Shown here piece after piece: positions 57,510 through 64,000 of a stretch of 64,000 bases of DNA (its first letter is position 1; each line of letters starts with the position of its first letter). Both the position numbers and the translations under genes were made by a program. The notes under the pieces were generated by a model that saw only the letters and a program-made list of their open reading frames with translations, was not told the DNA's origin and did not search any database. The stretch comes from an uncultured Fibrobacter sp. GTDB lineage: Bacteria; Fibrobacterota; Fibrobacteria; Fibrobacterales; Fibrobacteraceae. The stretch covers positions 1-64,000 of the forward strand of contig CAMKMX010000012.1 in the NCBI GenBank assembly GCA_946414025.1, in the 5' to 3' direction.

Positions 57510-59396
57510 TTATTTTACGATCTTTGCGTCTTGCACGTCCTTGCCCTTGAGCTTGGACGATTCGCTGCCCTGGGCCATTACGCCCCGGTTGATGAACTTG
57601 TACTGGGCAATGCTCCAGAAGTTGGACACAATCCAATAGAGCACCAGGCCCGAAGGCATCACCGCGCTAAAGAAGAACATCATGGCGGGCATCATCCAGG
57701 TCATCATCTTCTGCTGGGCCGGGTCCATGCCGGCGCTACCGCTCATGGTCACCTTGGTCTGGAAGTATGTCGTAACCACCATGATCCAGGGGAGAATGGC
57801 AAGGCCTGCGGGCATCACGAAAGGAATCGTAAATCCGCTCCACACCACGTCGCTCTTGCTCAGGTCGGTAATCCAGAGGAAGGCGGGCATGCCGCGGAGT
57901 TCGATAGCGCGACCCAACACAAAGAACAGGCCCATAAAGATAGGCATCTGGATAAGCATGGGCAAGCATCCGCCCGTGCAGCTGGCCAGCGGGTTCACGC
58001 CGTTCTTGGCGTAAAGTTCCATGATGGCGGCCTGCTTCTTTTGCGGATCGCTACGGTACTTCACGTTGATTTCGTCCAGCTGGGGCTTAAGCTTGCTCAT
58101 GGCGCGGGTGGACTTGAGCTGCTTTACCGTAAAGGGCGTAGTAAAGGCGCGAACAATGAAGGTCACAAGAATAATGGCCACGCCATAGTTCGGGATAATG
58201 GAATAGAAGAACTTGAGGAGTTTCAGCAGCCACTTGCAGATCCACACGAACCAGACGCTGGAACCGGGGAACCACTTGGAACCTGTAACGATAATCTTCT
58301 CGTAACCCTGGTCAAGGGCTTCCACCTCGTCCCACTGGAGCGGGAGCACCATAAAGTTATAGGCCAGAGAATCACCACGGATACCGTCTGCGATGGTAAG
58401 GCTGTAGGTTCCCGGATCGGGATTGCCTTCGGTGGCCACATCGATGTGCTTCGCGTTCACCTTCACCGGAACGGGCTTGTCGAACTGCACCGACAGGGCC
58501 ACGTACTTGCGGCGCATGCCCACCCAGTAGTAGTTGGCGTTGTCAAAGGTCATGGCGTCGGAGAAAGTCTCGCGCTCCGTAATCTCGCTGTTCTTGAAAA
58601 TCACTTCGCTAAAGAAATAGCTGGCACCGCCAAAGCTCTTGCCCTTGGGCATGACTTCGGTTTCTTTCATGCCGCCCTTCCAGGACAGTTCGTATTCGGC
58701 AGGCTTGAACCCCACAAAGCGGTTCACCTGGCGTACCGCCACTCCGGCCTTGGTAAAGCCGTAGCTGCGAATCACCTGCTTGCCGCTGGCGTCGGTAAAG
58801 GTGAACTGCACCGTCACATCGTTTTCCACCTTGATCTTTTCGGGAGTGTCACCCAGGTCGAAAAGGGCTTCGGTCAGGTCCGCCTTGCCAAGTTTCAGGT
58901 CCAAGGCGCCCAGGGCGGTATCCTGGATAATTTCCGGGAAATTTCCAGCACTGTCAGGCAGGGCCTTCACAATCACGCTCTGGACACGGGCGCCCTTGTT
59001 ACTGAGGGTCATGATAAACTTGTCGGTCTCCACCGTCACCGTGCGGGGTTCCACGACCTTCGGGGCTTCGGCAGCCTGAGCGCTGTCGGCAACGGACGAG
59101 TCTGCAGCAGCGACCTTCGCACTGTCGCCCGCAACGGCCTTTTCTGAATCCAATTCCGAATTCCGAACTCCGGGTTCCGAATCGCCTAGCACCGGAGCAG
59201 CCTTCAGCTCCGGAGTCTTGTCGCCTAGCACCAGCTGGTCTGCGGAGTCGGCGCGGGCGGCCTCCATGGCGGCGGCAGCCTCTTTTTCTTTTGCCTGGGC
59301 TTCGGCCTGCTGCTTCGCGTTGTTCGACGACATGGTCATCCACCAGATGACAATTGCCGCAATCAAGATGGAGCCTATGAGGGAATTCTTGTTCAT
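57510..59396 (-). CDS. yidC: Membrane protein insertase YidC
   Basis: A 628-residue YidC of the long (Gram-negative) type. The first membrane segment (residues 6-23) is followed by an Ala/Asp-rich spacer, a large periplasmic beta domain (about 100-370) and the conserved five-helix core (IPNYGVAIILVTFIVRAFTTPFTVKQ, ASCTGGCLPMLIQMPIFMGLFFVL, PAQQKMMTWMMPAMMFFF, LYWIVSNFWSIAQY). It inserts inner-membrane proteins. It overlaps yidD by 4 bp. Confidence 0.94.
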   Translation of the reverse strand: MNKNSLIGSILIAAIVIWWMTMSSNNAKQQAEAQAKEKEAAAAMEAARADSADQLVLGDKTPELKAAPVLGDSEPGVRNSELDSEKAVAGDSAKVAAADSSVADSAQAAEAPKVVEPRTVTVETDKFIMTLSNKGARVQSVIVKALPDSAGNFPEIIQDTALGALDLKLGKADLTEALFDLGDTPEKIKVENDVTVQFTFTDASGKQVIRSYGFTKAGVAVRQVNRFVGFKPAEYELSWKGGMKETEVMPKGKSFGGASYFFSEVIFKNSEITERETFSDAMTFDNANYYWVGMRRKYVALSVQFDKPVPVKVNAKHIDVATEGNPDPGTYSLTIADGIRGDSLAYNFMVLPLQWDEVEALDQGYEKIIVTGSKWFPGSSVWFVWICKWLLKLLKFFYSIIPNYGVAIILVTFIVRAFTTPFTVKQLKSTRAMSKLKPQLDEINVKYRSDPQKKQAAIMELYAKNGVNPLASCTGGCLPMLIQMPIFMGLFFVLGRAIELRGMPAFLWITDLSKSDVVWSGFTIPFVMPAGLAILPWIMVVTTYFQTKVTMSGSAGMDPAQQKMMTWMMPAMMFFFSAVMPSGLVLYWIVSNFWSIAQYKFINRGVMAQGSESSKLKGKDVQDAKIVK

Positions 59397-59644
59397 GTCT
59401 TTTCCTTTTTAGGGGGCACCGGGTCGTAGCCGCCCTTGCAGAAGGGGTTGCATCTCAAAATTCTAAAAACCGCAAGATAGAAACCTTTGAAGGGTCCGTG
59501 TACCCGCAGAGCCTCGATGGCATAGCTGGAGCAGGTGGGCTGAAACCGGCAGACCCCGTGAAAGAAGTAGGGGTGCACCAGCTGGTACAGCCGGATAGGC
59601 GCAATCAGCACCGCCACGACGGCCCTCTCAAGCTTCGCAAGCAT
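59393..59644 (-). CDS. yidD: Membrane protein insertion efficiency factor YidD
   Basis: An 83-residue protein with LIAPIRLYQLVHPYFFHGVCRFQPTCSSYAIEAL, GFYLAVFRILRCNPFCKGGYDPVP, the complete family signature with its conserved cysteines. It overlaps rnpA by 17 bp and yidC by 4 bp. Confidence 0.93.
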   Translation of the reverse strand: MLAKLERAVVAVLIAPIRLYQLVHPYFFHGVCRFQPTCSSYAIEALRVHGPFKGFYLAVFRILRCNPFCKGGYDPVPPKKEKT

Positions 59645-59951
59645 CGCCGTCCACCACCTCCGGGCAAGTCCATTCCATCTTGCGGAAAATCTTGTAGGCG
59701 GACTCCCGGAGCTTTTCAGAGGTCAGTTCCTGCTGGCCCACGGTCACCACCACCATGGCCCACACCGGCTTCTGGATATTCGGGACCATTCCAAAAAACA
59801 AAGGCCGCAGAATCCTCCGGCACTTGTTGCGGTAAACGGCGTTACCGTTTTTCTTTTTCGCCAAAAAGCAGAAACGACAAAAACCGTCCGGGCTCTCTAT
59901 CCAACGCATGGTCAATGACGATGCTCGGACAAACTTGCCTTGGACGGCCAC
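59628..59951 (-). CDS. rnpA: Ribonuclease P protein component
   Basis: The frame from GTG 59951 encodes 107 residues with FCFLAKKKNGNAVYRNKCRRILRPLFF (the RNR motif) and family-like strands at both ends. Residues homologous to the N-terminus seem to continue upstream without a canonical start codon: LRSYRLPNQPAYRTVAVQGK reads on to a stop just inside the end of rpmH, with only CTG, ATC and GTC codons available. So the true start may be non-canonical or the GTG given. It processes tRNA 5' ends with the RNA subunit. Confidence 0.85.
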   Translation of the reverse strand: MAVQGKFVRASSLTMRWIESPDGFCRFCFLAKKKNGNAVYRNKCRRILRPLFFGMVPNIQKPVWAMVVVTVGQQELTSEKLRESAYKIFRKMEWTCPEVVDGDACEA

Positions 59952-60017
59952 TGTTCGGTAAGCGGGCTGGTTCGGCAGCCTATAAGAACGCAGAGCGGCG
60001 ATGAGCCACCCCCAGAC

Positions 60018-60173
60018 TTACTTCTTATAGATGGTGTCGCTGACGGTCAGGCGCTTGCGGCCCTTGGCGCGGCGACGGCTAAGAACGGCGCGACCCCAAC
60101 GGTCTTCCATGCGGGCGCGGAAACCCTGCTTGTTGGCACGCTTGCGGTTATGAGGCTGGAATGTTCTTTTCAT
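60018..60173 (-). CDS. rpmH: Ribosomal protein L34
   Basis: A 51-residue basic protein, [51 protein letters not shown]. All L34 landmarks are present. It heads the classical rpmH-rnpA-yidD-yidC block. Confidence 0.95.
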   Translation of the reverse strand: MKRTFQPHNRKRANKQGFRARMEDRWGRAVLSRRRAKGRKRLTVSDTIYKK

Positions 60174-60308
60174 GATAAAACCTTTCTAGTCGAAATTCAA
60201 AATTTTTGAGTCCCAAATCTAGCAAAAATACCCCATAAATCAAGGTGTTTTGCCCCGAAGTACGGGAAATTTAAGCAAAAAAGGCCAAAACAACGCGTTT
60301 TAGCCAAC

Positions 60309-60328
60309 TTATCAACACCTTATCAACA
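60309..60328 (+). promoter_or_regulatory. Two DnaA-box-like sites upstream of rpmH
   Basis: TTATCAACA occurs at 60309-60317 and 60320-60328, 11 bp apart in the same direction, in an AT-rich gap. It differs from the DnaA box TTATCCACA at one position. The region upstream of rpmH is a common place for oriC, but dnaA is not here; the next gene is a GGDEF-type gene. Confidence 0.4.
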
Positions 60329-60357
60329 TTCGCGCTAACGCTAAATCTTTTTACAGC

Positions 60358-60410
60358 AAGGAGATCCCCGCCTGCGCGGGGATGACAAATTGGAGGGCGG
60401 GGATGACAAT
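60358..60410. repeat. GGGGATGAC-type dispersed repeat
   Basis: AGGAGATCCCCGCC and GCGCGGGGATGACAA form a palindrome at about 60359-60389, followed by a second GGCGGGGATGACAA at about 60396-60409. It is the same repeat family as near 430-456 and 46548-46612. Confidence 0.75.
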
Positions 60411-60416
60411 CGATGG

Positions 60417-61493
60417 TTACGACATCTTCCTTATTTTGTTCCGGCCCTCGGTCTTGGCCAGGTACAGCACCTCTTCAGCCTTTACCAGGAACTGGGAGAA
60501 GTGGCTATAGTTCCTGTCGCCGCAGGCGATAAAGCAGCCGGACACCGTAACCGAGGCGTCGGGGAACCTGTTCCAACGGAGCGCAGCAATACCCTCGCGA
60601 ATCCGCTCGGCACGGGCATAAGCCTCCAGCTCGGAATCGGCCCGAAGCACGCACATGAACAGTTCCCCGTCCATACGGCCGCAGCATTCCCCAATCCGGT
60701 CGTCACGCTCTTGAATCAAAAACTTCGCCACGTCGCAGAGCACCTGGTCACCAAACACCTGGCCGTAGCTGGCGTTCACCTCGCGGAAATCATCCATGTC
60801 AAGGAGCAGCAGGTAGTATTCCTCCCGCTGCAGCCACACGACACTTTCCAAGAAGTGCGTCATGTAGCCACGGTTGAAAAGCCCTGTCTTGGCGTCACGC
60901 TTAGACAAAAACTCCAGGCGCTTGAGCATTTCTTCGCGGCCCTTTCGTTCGGTATTGTAGGAATAGAGGGCGAAGGAATTGACGATAAAGACCACCACAC
61001 CCGTAATAAAGAAAGACACCAGGATGTCGATGAAAGCCGCCTGGTGGTCCAGGGCCACCACATACTCAGGGTAAAGTTCCGAAAGCACAAAGGCGATTTC
61101 GAAAGCGAGCATAGAAAGCACAAACACCGCCCACTTGCTCTTGCCGGGGCAATAGGCACAAAGAAACACCGCAGTAAGGCAGTAGAGGGTCATGCCGCAA
61201 TTGAACCCGCCGCACAAGAAGAACAGCATGGGCAGCAAGAAACAGCTGAGCAAAAGGCACATGACCACATAGCAGACGCTATACATACGGGTCTTGACCG
61301 CCACCACTGCCAAAATGGCGCAGATAACGCTGGTCAGCAAGCACACCGCCGAAGTCACCGGGCTAATTTGCTCATATATGGTAAAAACCGTGGAGGCAAC
61401 GCTTGCCGCCAACACAATCACCAGGAACACCCAGAAAAGGGTCCGTTCCAGGGAGTCCTGCCGCTGCAGGAATTTTTTCAGTTTACCGATCAT
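60417..61493 (-). CDS. Membrane GGDEF-type protein with degenerate active site
   Basis: A 358-residue protein: about six N-terminal membrane segments (to residue 185), a short linker and a GGDEF-fold domain (RDAKTGLFNRGYMTHFLE, LLLLDMDDFREVNASYGQVFGDQVL). In place of GG(D/E)EF there is CGRMDGELFMCVL, so the catalytic loop is altered and cyclase activity is doubtful. It may instead bind nucleotides or regulate a partner. The 164-bp gap to divIVA is divergent. Confidence 0.85.
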   Translation of the reverse strand: MIGKLKKFLQRQDSLERTLFWVFLVIVLAASVASTVFTIYEQISPVTSAVCLLTSVICAILAVVAVKTRMYSVCYVVMCLLLSCFLLPMLFFLCGGFNCGMTLYCLTAVFLCAYCPGKSKWAVFVLSMLAFEIAFVLSELYPEYVVALDHQAAFIDILVSFFITGVVVFIVNSFALYSYNTERKGREEMLKRLEFLSKRDAKTGLFNRGYMTHFLESVVWLQREEYYLLLLDMDDFREVNASYGQVFGDQVLCDVAKFLIQERDDRIGECCGRMDGELFMCVLRADSELEAYARAERIREGIAALRWNRFPDASVTVSGCFIACGDRNYSHFSQFLVKAEEVLYLAKTEGRNKIRKMS

Positions 61494-61657
61494 CTTATCG
61501 ATTTATCGCCCCTAATTTACCCCTAATTACACTCTTTTTTTCAAAAAAGGAAAACATAATATAAAATGTATCTTCCAATTTGGAAGGGTTTCGCCCCCTT
61601 TGTCATAACTTTGTTATATTATTGAAAGTAAAGTCCTATTATTTTAGCAGGTAGTGT

Positions 61658-62182
61658 ATGGAACTGACCCCGTTAGATATCCGCAACCAGACATTCCACA
61701 AAAAGAACTTCGGCGGCATAGACCCCGACGAGGTCAAGGCATTCCTCGAGACGGCGGCTACCGCCTTTGAACAAATGTCCAGGAACCGCACCGACCTCAC
61801 AGAACGCCTGAAAATCGCCGAAGAACGTGTCAACTACTACCGCCAAATCGAAAAGACCATCCAGGACGCCGTGGTCACCATGCAAAAGACCGTGGACGAG
61901 GTCAAGGCCAACGCCGAAAAAGAGGCGGAGCTGATTATCGCCGAAGCCAAGGCACGAGCAATCAAGGAAGTGGAGAACACCAAGAAGAGCGCCGAGGACC
62001 TGCGGGCCGAAATCGAACAGCTGAAGCAGATTCGCACCAACTACTTTATCCGGTGCCGGGCGCTCATCCGCGGGCAAGAAGACCTGCTTTCTGCCATGGA
62101 AAACGACCAGCGGGAGTTGGCCGAACCGGCACCCGCCAGAAGGCCTGCCCCTGCCATGCCTACCGGGAACGTCATCGGCTAA
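61658..62182 (+). CDS. divIVA: DivIVA-domain protein
   Basis: A 174-residue protein beginning MELTPLDIRNQTFHKKNFGGIDPDEVKAFLETAA, the N-terminal lipid-binding DivIVA domain, followed by a long coiled coil (about 45-140) and a short Pro-rich tail. DivIVA-like proteins mark curved or growing membrane sites. It is followed 15 bp later by the YggU gene, the usual context in other phyla. Confidence 0.85.
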   Translation: MELTPLDIRNQTFHKKNFGGIDPDEVKAFLETAATAFEQMSRNRTDLTERLKIAEERVNYYRQIEKTIQDAVVTMQKTVDEVKANAEKEAELIIAEAKARAIKEVENTKKSAEDLRAEIEQLKQIRTNYFIRCRALIRGQEDLLSAMENDQRELAEPAPARRPAPAMPTGNVIG

Positions 62183-62197
62183 TAAAAGAGGCCTCCC

Positions 62198-62422
62198 TTG
62201 AAGATAAACATCAAGGTACATGCAAGAAGCAAGCGGGAATCCGTCACGGAAAACCCCGACGGTAGCTACAAGGTAGAGGTCAAGGCACCGCCCGTAGATG
62301 GAGCCGCCAACGAGGCCATCTGTGAACTTCTGGCAAAGCACTTTGGAGTCCACAAGCGGGATGTATCCGTGGTGACGGGAGCGACAAACAACAAGAAGGT
62401 TGTTGAAATCCAGGGGCTCTAA
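62198..62422 (+). CDS. DUF167/YggU-family protein
   Basis: A 74-residue protein: INIKVHARSKRESVTENPDG, YKVEVKAPPVDGAANEAICELL and a C-terminal VTGATNNKKVVEIQGL. It is a complete DUF167 domain of unknown function. It begins 15 bp after divIVA. Confidence 0.88.
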   Translation: MKINIKVHARSKRESVTENPDGSYKVEVKAPPVDGAANEAICELLAKHFGVHKRDVSVVTGATNNKKVVEIQGL

Positions 62423-62453
62423 GCTGTACTGGATTTGTAAAAGGGACAGGTTC

Positions 62454-64000
62454 ATGAAATTTCAGAAGAAGACAATCCATTACCTGGCGAAGGCGATTCT
62501 CTTTATCGCCGTTGGTCTTTTGCTGAACATTGTCCCGGCAAAAATCGTCACCCATTTCGAACTGCCCGTCTTTTTTGACTGCCTAGGCACAATCCTTACC
62601 GCCATGATGTGCGGAAACATGGCCGCCGTCATCGTCGGTTTCATCTCCAACGCCATCAACGGACTGTCCGATGCCGTTACCCTCTACTACGGCGTCATCA
62701 ACGTCCTTATCGCCGGATGCGCCTACCTTTTCTACCAGAAAAAATTCTTCTTGAGCATTCCCAAGATTCTGGTGGTGATTTTCACCTTCGCCCTCATCGG
62801 CGGCGGTCTCGGGTCCATACTCACCTATTTCCTGTACGGCTACAGCATCGGCGAAGGCATTTCTGCGCCTTTCGCGATTGCCCTCCGAGACACCTGCGGT
62901 CTCCCCGATTTCTGGTCCCAACTTCTGGCCGACATCATCATCGACGTTTTCGACAAGGGCATCGTGGTCATTTCGGCAGTACTCCTCTACCGCTGGATCC
63001 CACGCAAGATACGCCTTGCCTGCAACGACACCTTCCATATCGACCCCAACGTCGATGAACTGGCCGCCACCACCGGGCGTTCCCTGCTCCGCAGGGTAGT
63101 AGCCATGGTCATCGTGGCAGAACTGCTGCTTGGTTCACTTGCCTGCGCCATCGGTTATTTCTTGTACCAGAAGGTTTCCATCGACAAGTTCACCGATATC
63201 GCCAACGGGGTAACCCAGGCGGCCAGCGTGTTCATTGACGGTAACCGCATAGACGAATTCCTCACGAGCGGTCGCGAAGCCGACGGCTACGCAGACACAG
63301 AAGAAAAACTGAAGAAACTCAAGAAGAGTTTCCCGCAGACAAAATACCTCTACGTTTACAAGATTGAAAAAGACGGCTGCCATGTGGTATTCGACACGCC
63401 CCTGGAAAGTGGCGAAGAAACCAGCGAGCCCGGCGAAATCCTGCCTTTTGACCCGAGCTTCGAGCCTTACCTGCCGGCGCTCCTCAAGGGCGACACCATC
63501 GAGCCCATCATCTCCGACGACACCTACGGCTGGCTCCTGACCATCTACAAGCCCATCAAGGACTCCCTGCACAAGACCTCCGCCTACGTAGCCGCCGACA
63601 TTTCCATGCAGGAGATTATAGAAGACGACGCCTCCTTCTTTATCAAGTTCTTCTCCCTGTTCTTCAGCCTTTCCCTGATTATCATGAGCATCATCGTGGA
63701 GCTGGTGAAAAGCGGTATCGTGCGGCCCATCAACCGCATGGCCTACGCCTCGTCCCAATTCGCCTACAACTTGGGAACCGACAAGGACAAGGGTCTAGAA
63801 ATCCTCAGCACGCTAGACATTCATTCCCAAGACGAAATCAAGCACCTGCACACGGCCCTCCTCAAGATGGGCAACGAATCCCTGGATTACATCAAGCAGC
63901 TGCAGGAACAGACCGAGCGCATCACCCGCATGCAAGACGAAATTATCGAGAACTTCGCCGAAATGGTGGAAGCCCGCGATACCAGCACCGGAAACCACAT
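62454..64000 (+). CDS. Membrane sensor leading into an HD-GYP-like output domain (3' end outside the window)
   Basis: From ATG 62454 the frame stays open to the right edge (about 515 residues visible). The first about 190 residues are six hydrophobic segments resembling ECF transporter S-components (LLNIVPAKIVTHFELPVFFD, GTILTAMMCGNMAAVIVGFI, NAINGLSDAVTLYYGVIN). A seventh segment, an extracytoplasmic sensor domain (about 240-395) and an eighth segment follow, then HAMP-like sequence with a coiled coil (KQLQEQTERITRMQ). The final visible residues, ENFAEMVEARDTSTGNH, are the usual opening of HD-GYP phosphodiesterase domains. Confidence 0.75.
   Translation, partial: MKFQKKTIHYLAKAILFIAVGLLLNIVPAKIVTHFELPVFFDCLGTILTAMMCGNMAAVIVGFISNAINGLSDAVTLYYGVINVLIAGCAYLFYQKKFFLSIPKILVVIFTFALIGGGLGSILTYFLYGYSIGEGISAPFAIALRDTCGLPDFWSQLLADIIIDVFDKGIVVISAVLLYRWIPRKIRLACNDTFHIDPNVDELAATTGRSLLRRVVAMVIVAELLLGSLACAIGYFLYQKVSIDKFTDIANGVTQAASVFIDGNRIDEFLTSGREADGYADTEEKLKKLKKSFPQTKYLYVYKIEKDGCHVVFDTPLESGEETSEPGEILPFDPSFEPYLPALLKGDTIEPIISDDTYGWLLTIYKPIKDSLHKTSAYVAADISMQEIIEDDASFFIKFFSLFFSLSLIIMSIIVELVKSGIVRPINRMAYASSQFAYNLGTDKDKGLEILSTLDIHSQDEIKHLHTALLKMGNESLDYIKQLQEQTERITRMQDEIIENFAEMVEARDTSTGNH

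Noticed and set aside
57531..59147. 538-codon open frame on the + strand opposite yidC
   Set aside because: Shadow of the GC-biased yidC codons; very His-rich with no domain. yidC is complete and certain.
1..64000. CRISPR arrays, rRNA and tRNA genes
   Set aside because: I saw no regular repeat-spacer array and no convincing cloverleaf or rRNA sequence. A covariance-model scan would be needed to exclude a tRNA fully.

Overview
The window looks like chromosomal DNA of a Fibrobacter-type bacterium (phylum Fibrobacterota). This is inferred from tandem secreted GH44-type glycanases with Ser-rich linkers and a C-terminal sorting-like tail, type II/IV pilin genes, many toxin-antitoxin (TA) modules, and a recurring promoter shape (TTGACA-like, 17 bp, TATATT). 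No rRNA or tRNA gene was recognised. I cannot name the species.

Layout. (1) 1-3000 is a graveyard of mobile and TA material: two Rpn-family nuclease pieces, a frameshifted AbiEi-like antitoxin, a cut-off GNAT toxin and a RelE-like toxin tail, with a perfect 31-bp direct repeat around most of it. (2) 3100-10600 is the most unusual region. It has one complete pilin gene with a promoter, two promoterless pilin C-terminal cassettes on the opposite strand that begin exactly at the constant/variable boundary of the pilin, and two paralogous gene pairs (a GT-C-like polytopic membrane protein plus an alkaline-phosphatase-fold-like membrane-anchored protein). A three-gene DUF3791/DUF3990-type TA module lies between the two cassettes. 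This resembles a pilin variation locus with linked pilin-modification genes. (3) 10600-29300 is a surface-glycan cluster: an acyl-ACP module (GNAT, ACP, KAS III, FkbH, ACP), a GT52-like transferase, a Wzx flippase, a polyprenyl-phosphate-pentose-like module (SMR, SDR, UbiA, HAD, GT-C), and on the minus strand a pseudaminic-acid pathway (pseB, pseC, pseF, pseI, pseG) with an extra methyltransferase, DegT-like protein and ATP-grasp ligase. Much of 14.2-28.2 kb is visibly more AT-rich than its surroundings. (4) 29300-37700 is an accessory stretch: a decayed acyltransferase, a NYN protein, a RhuM-like protein and an AbiE-type pair between two ~206-bp direct repeats made of a decayed SMR gene, a BrnT/BrnA-like pair, a GT2 transferase and a HigB/HigA-type pair with a clear operator. 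(5) 37700-46500 carries a WecE-type aminotransferase, a flavodoxin-like lipoprotein, two GH44-type enzymes, cysK and metY. (6) 46900-64000 is conserved housekeeping: hisE-hisG, an EAL/HDOD protein, recR, the YihA/EngB GTPase, MlaE/MlaF-like ABC genes, pyrC, plsC, rnr, an RgpF-like protein, the rpmH-rnpA-yidD-yidC block, a degenerate GGDEF protein, divIVA, a YggU protein and the start of an HD-GYP-like sensor.

How the parts may work together: regions 2 and 3 together could build and diversify a glycosylated pilus and a nonulosonate-containing surface glycan. Polyprenyl-phosphate-sugar made by the UbiA/HAD module would be a reasonable donor for the GT-C proteins. That link is inference. The sequence directly shows the cassette arrangement and the gene content.
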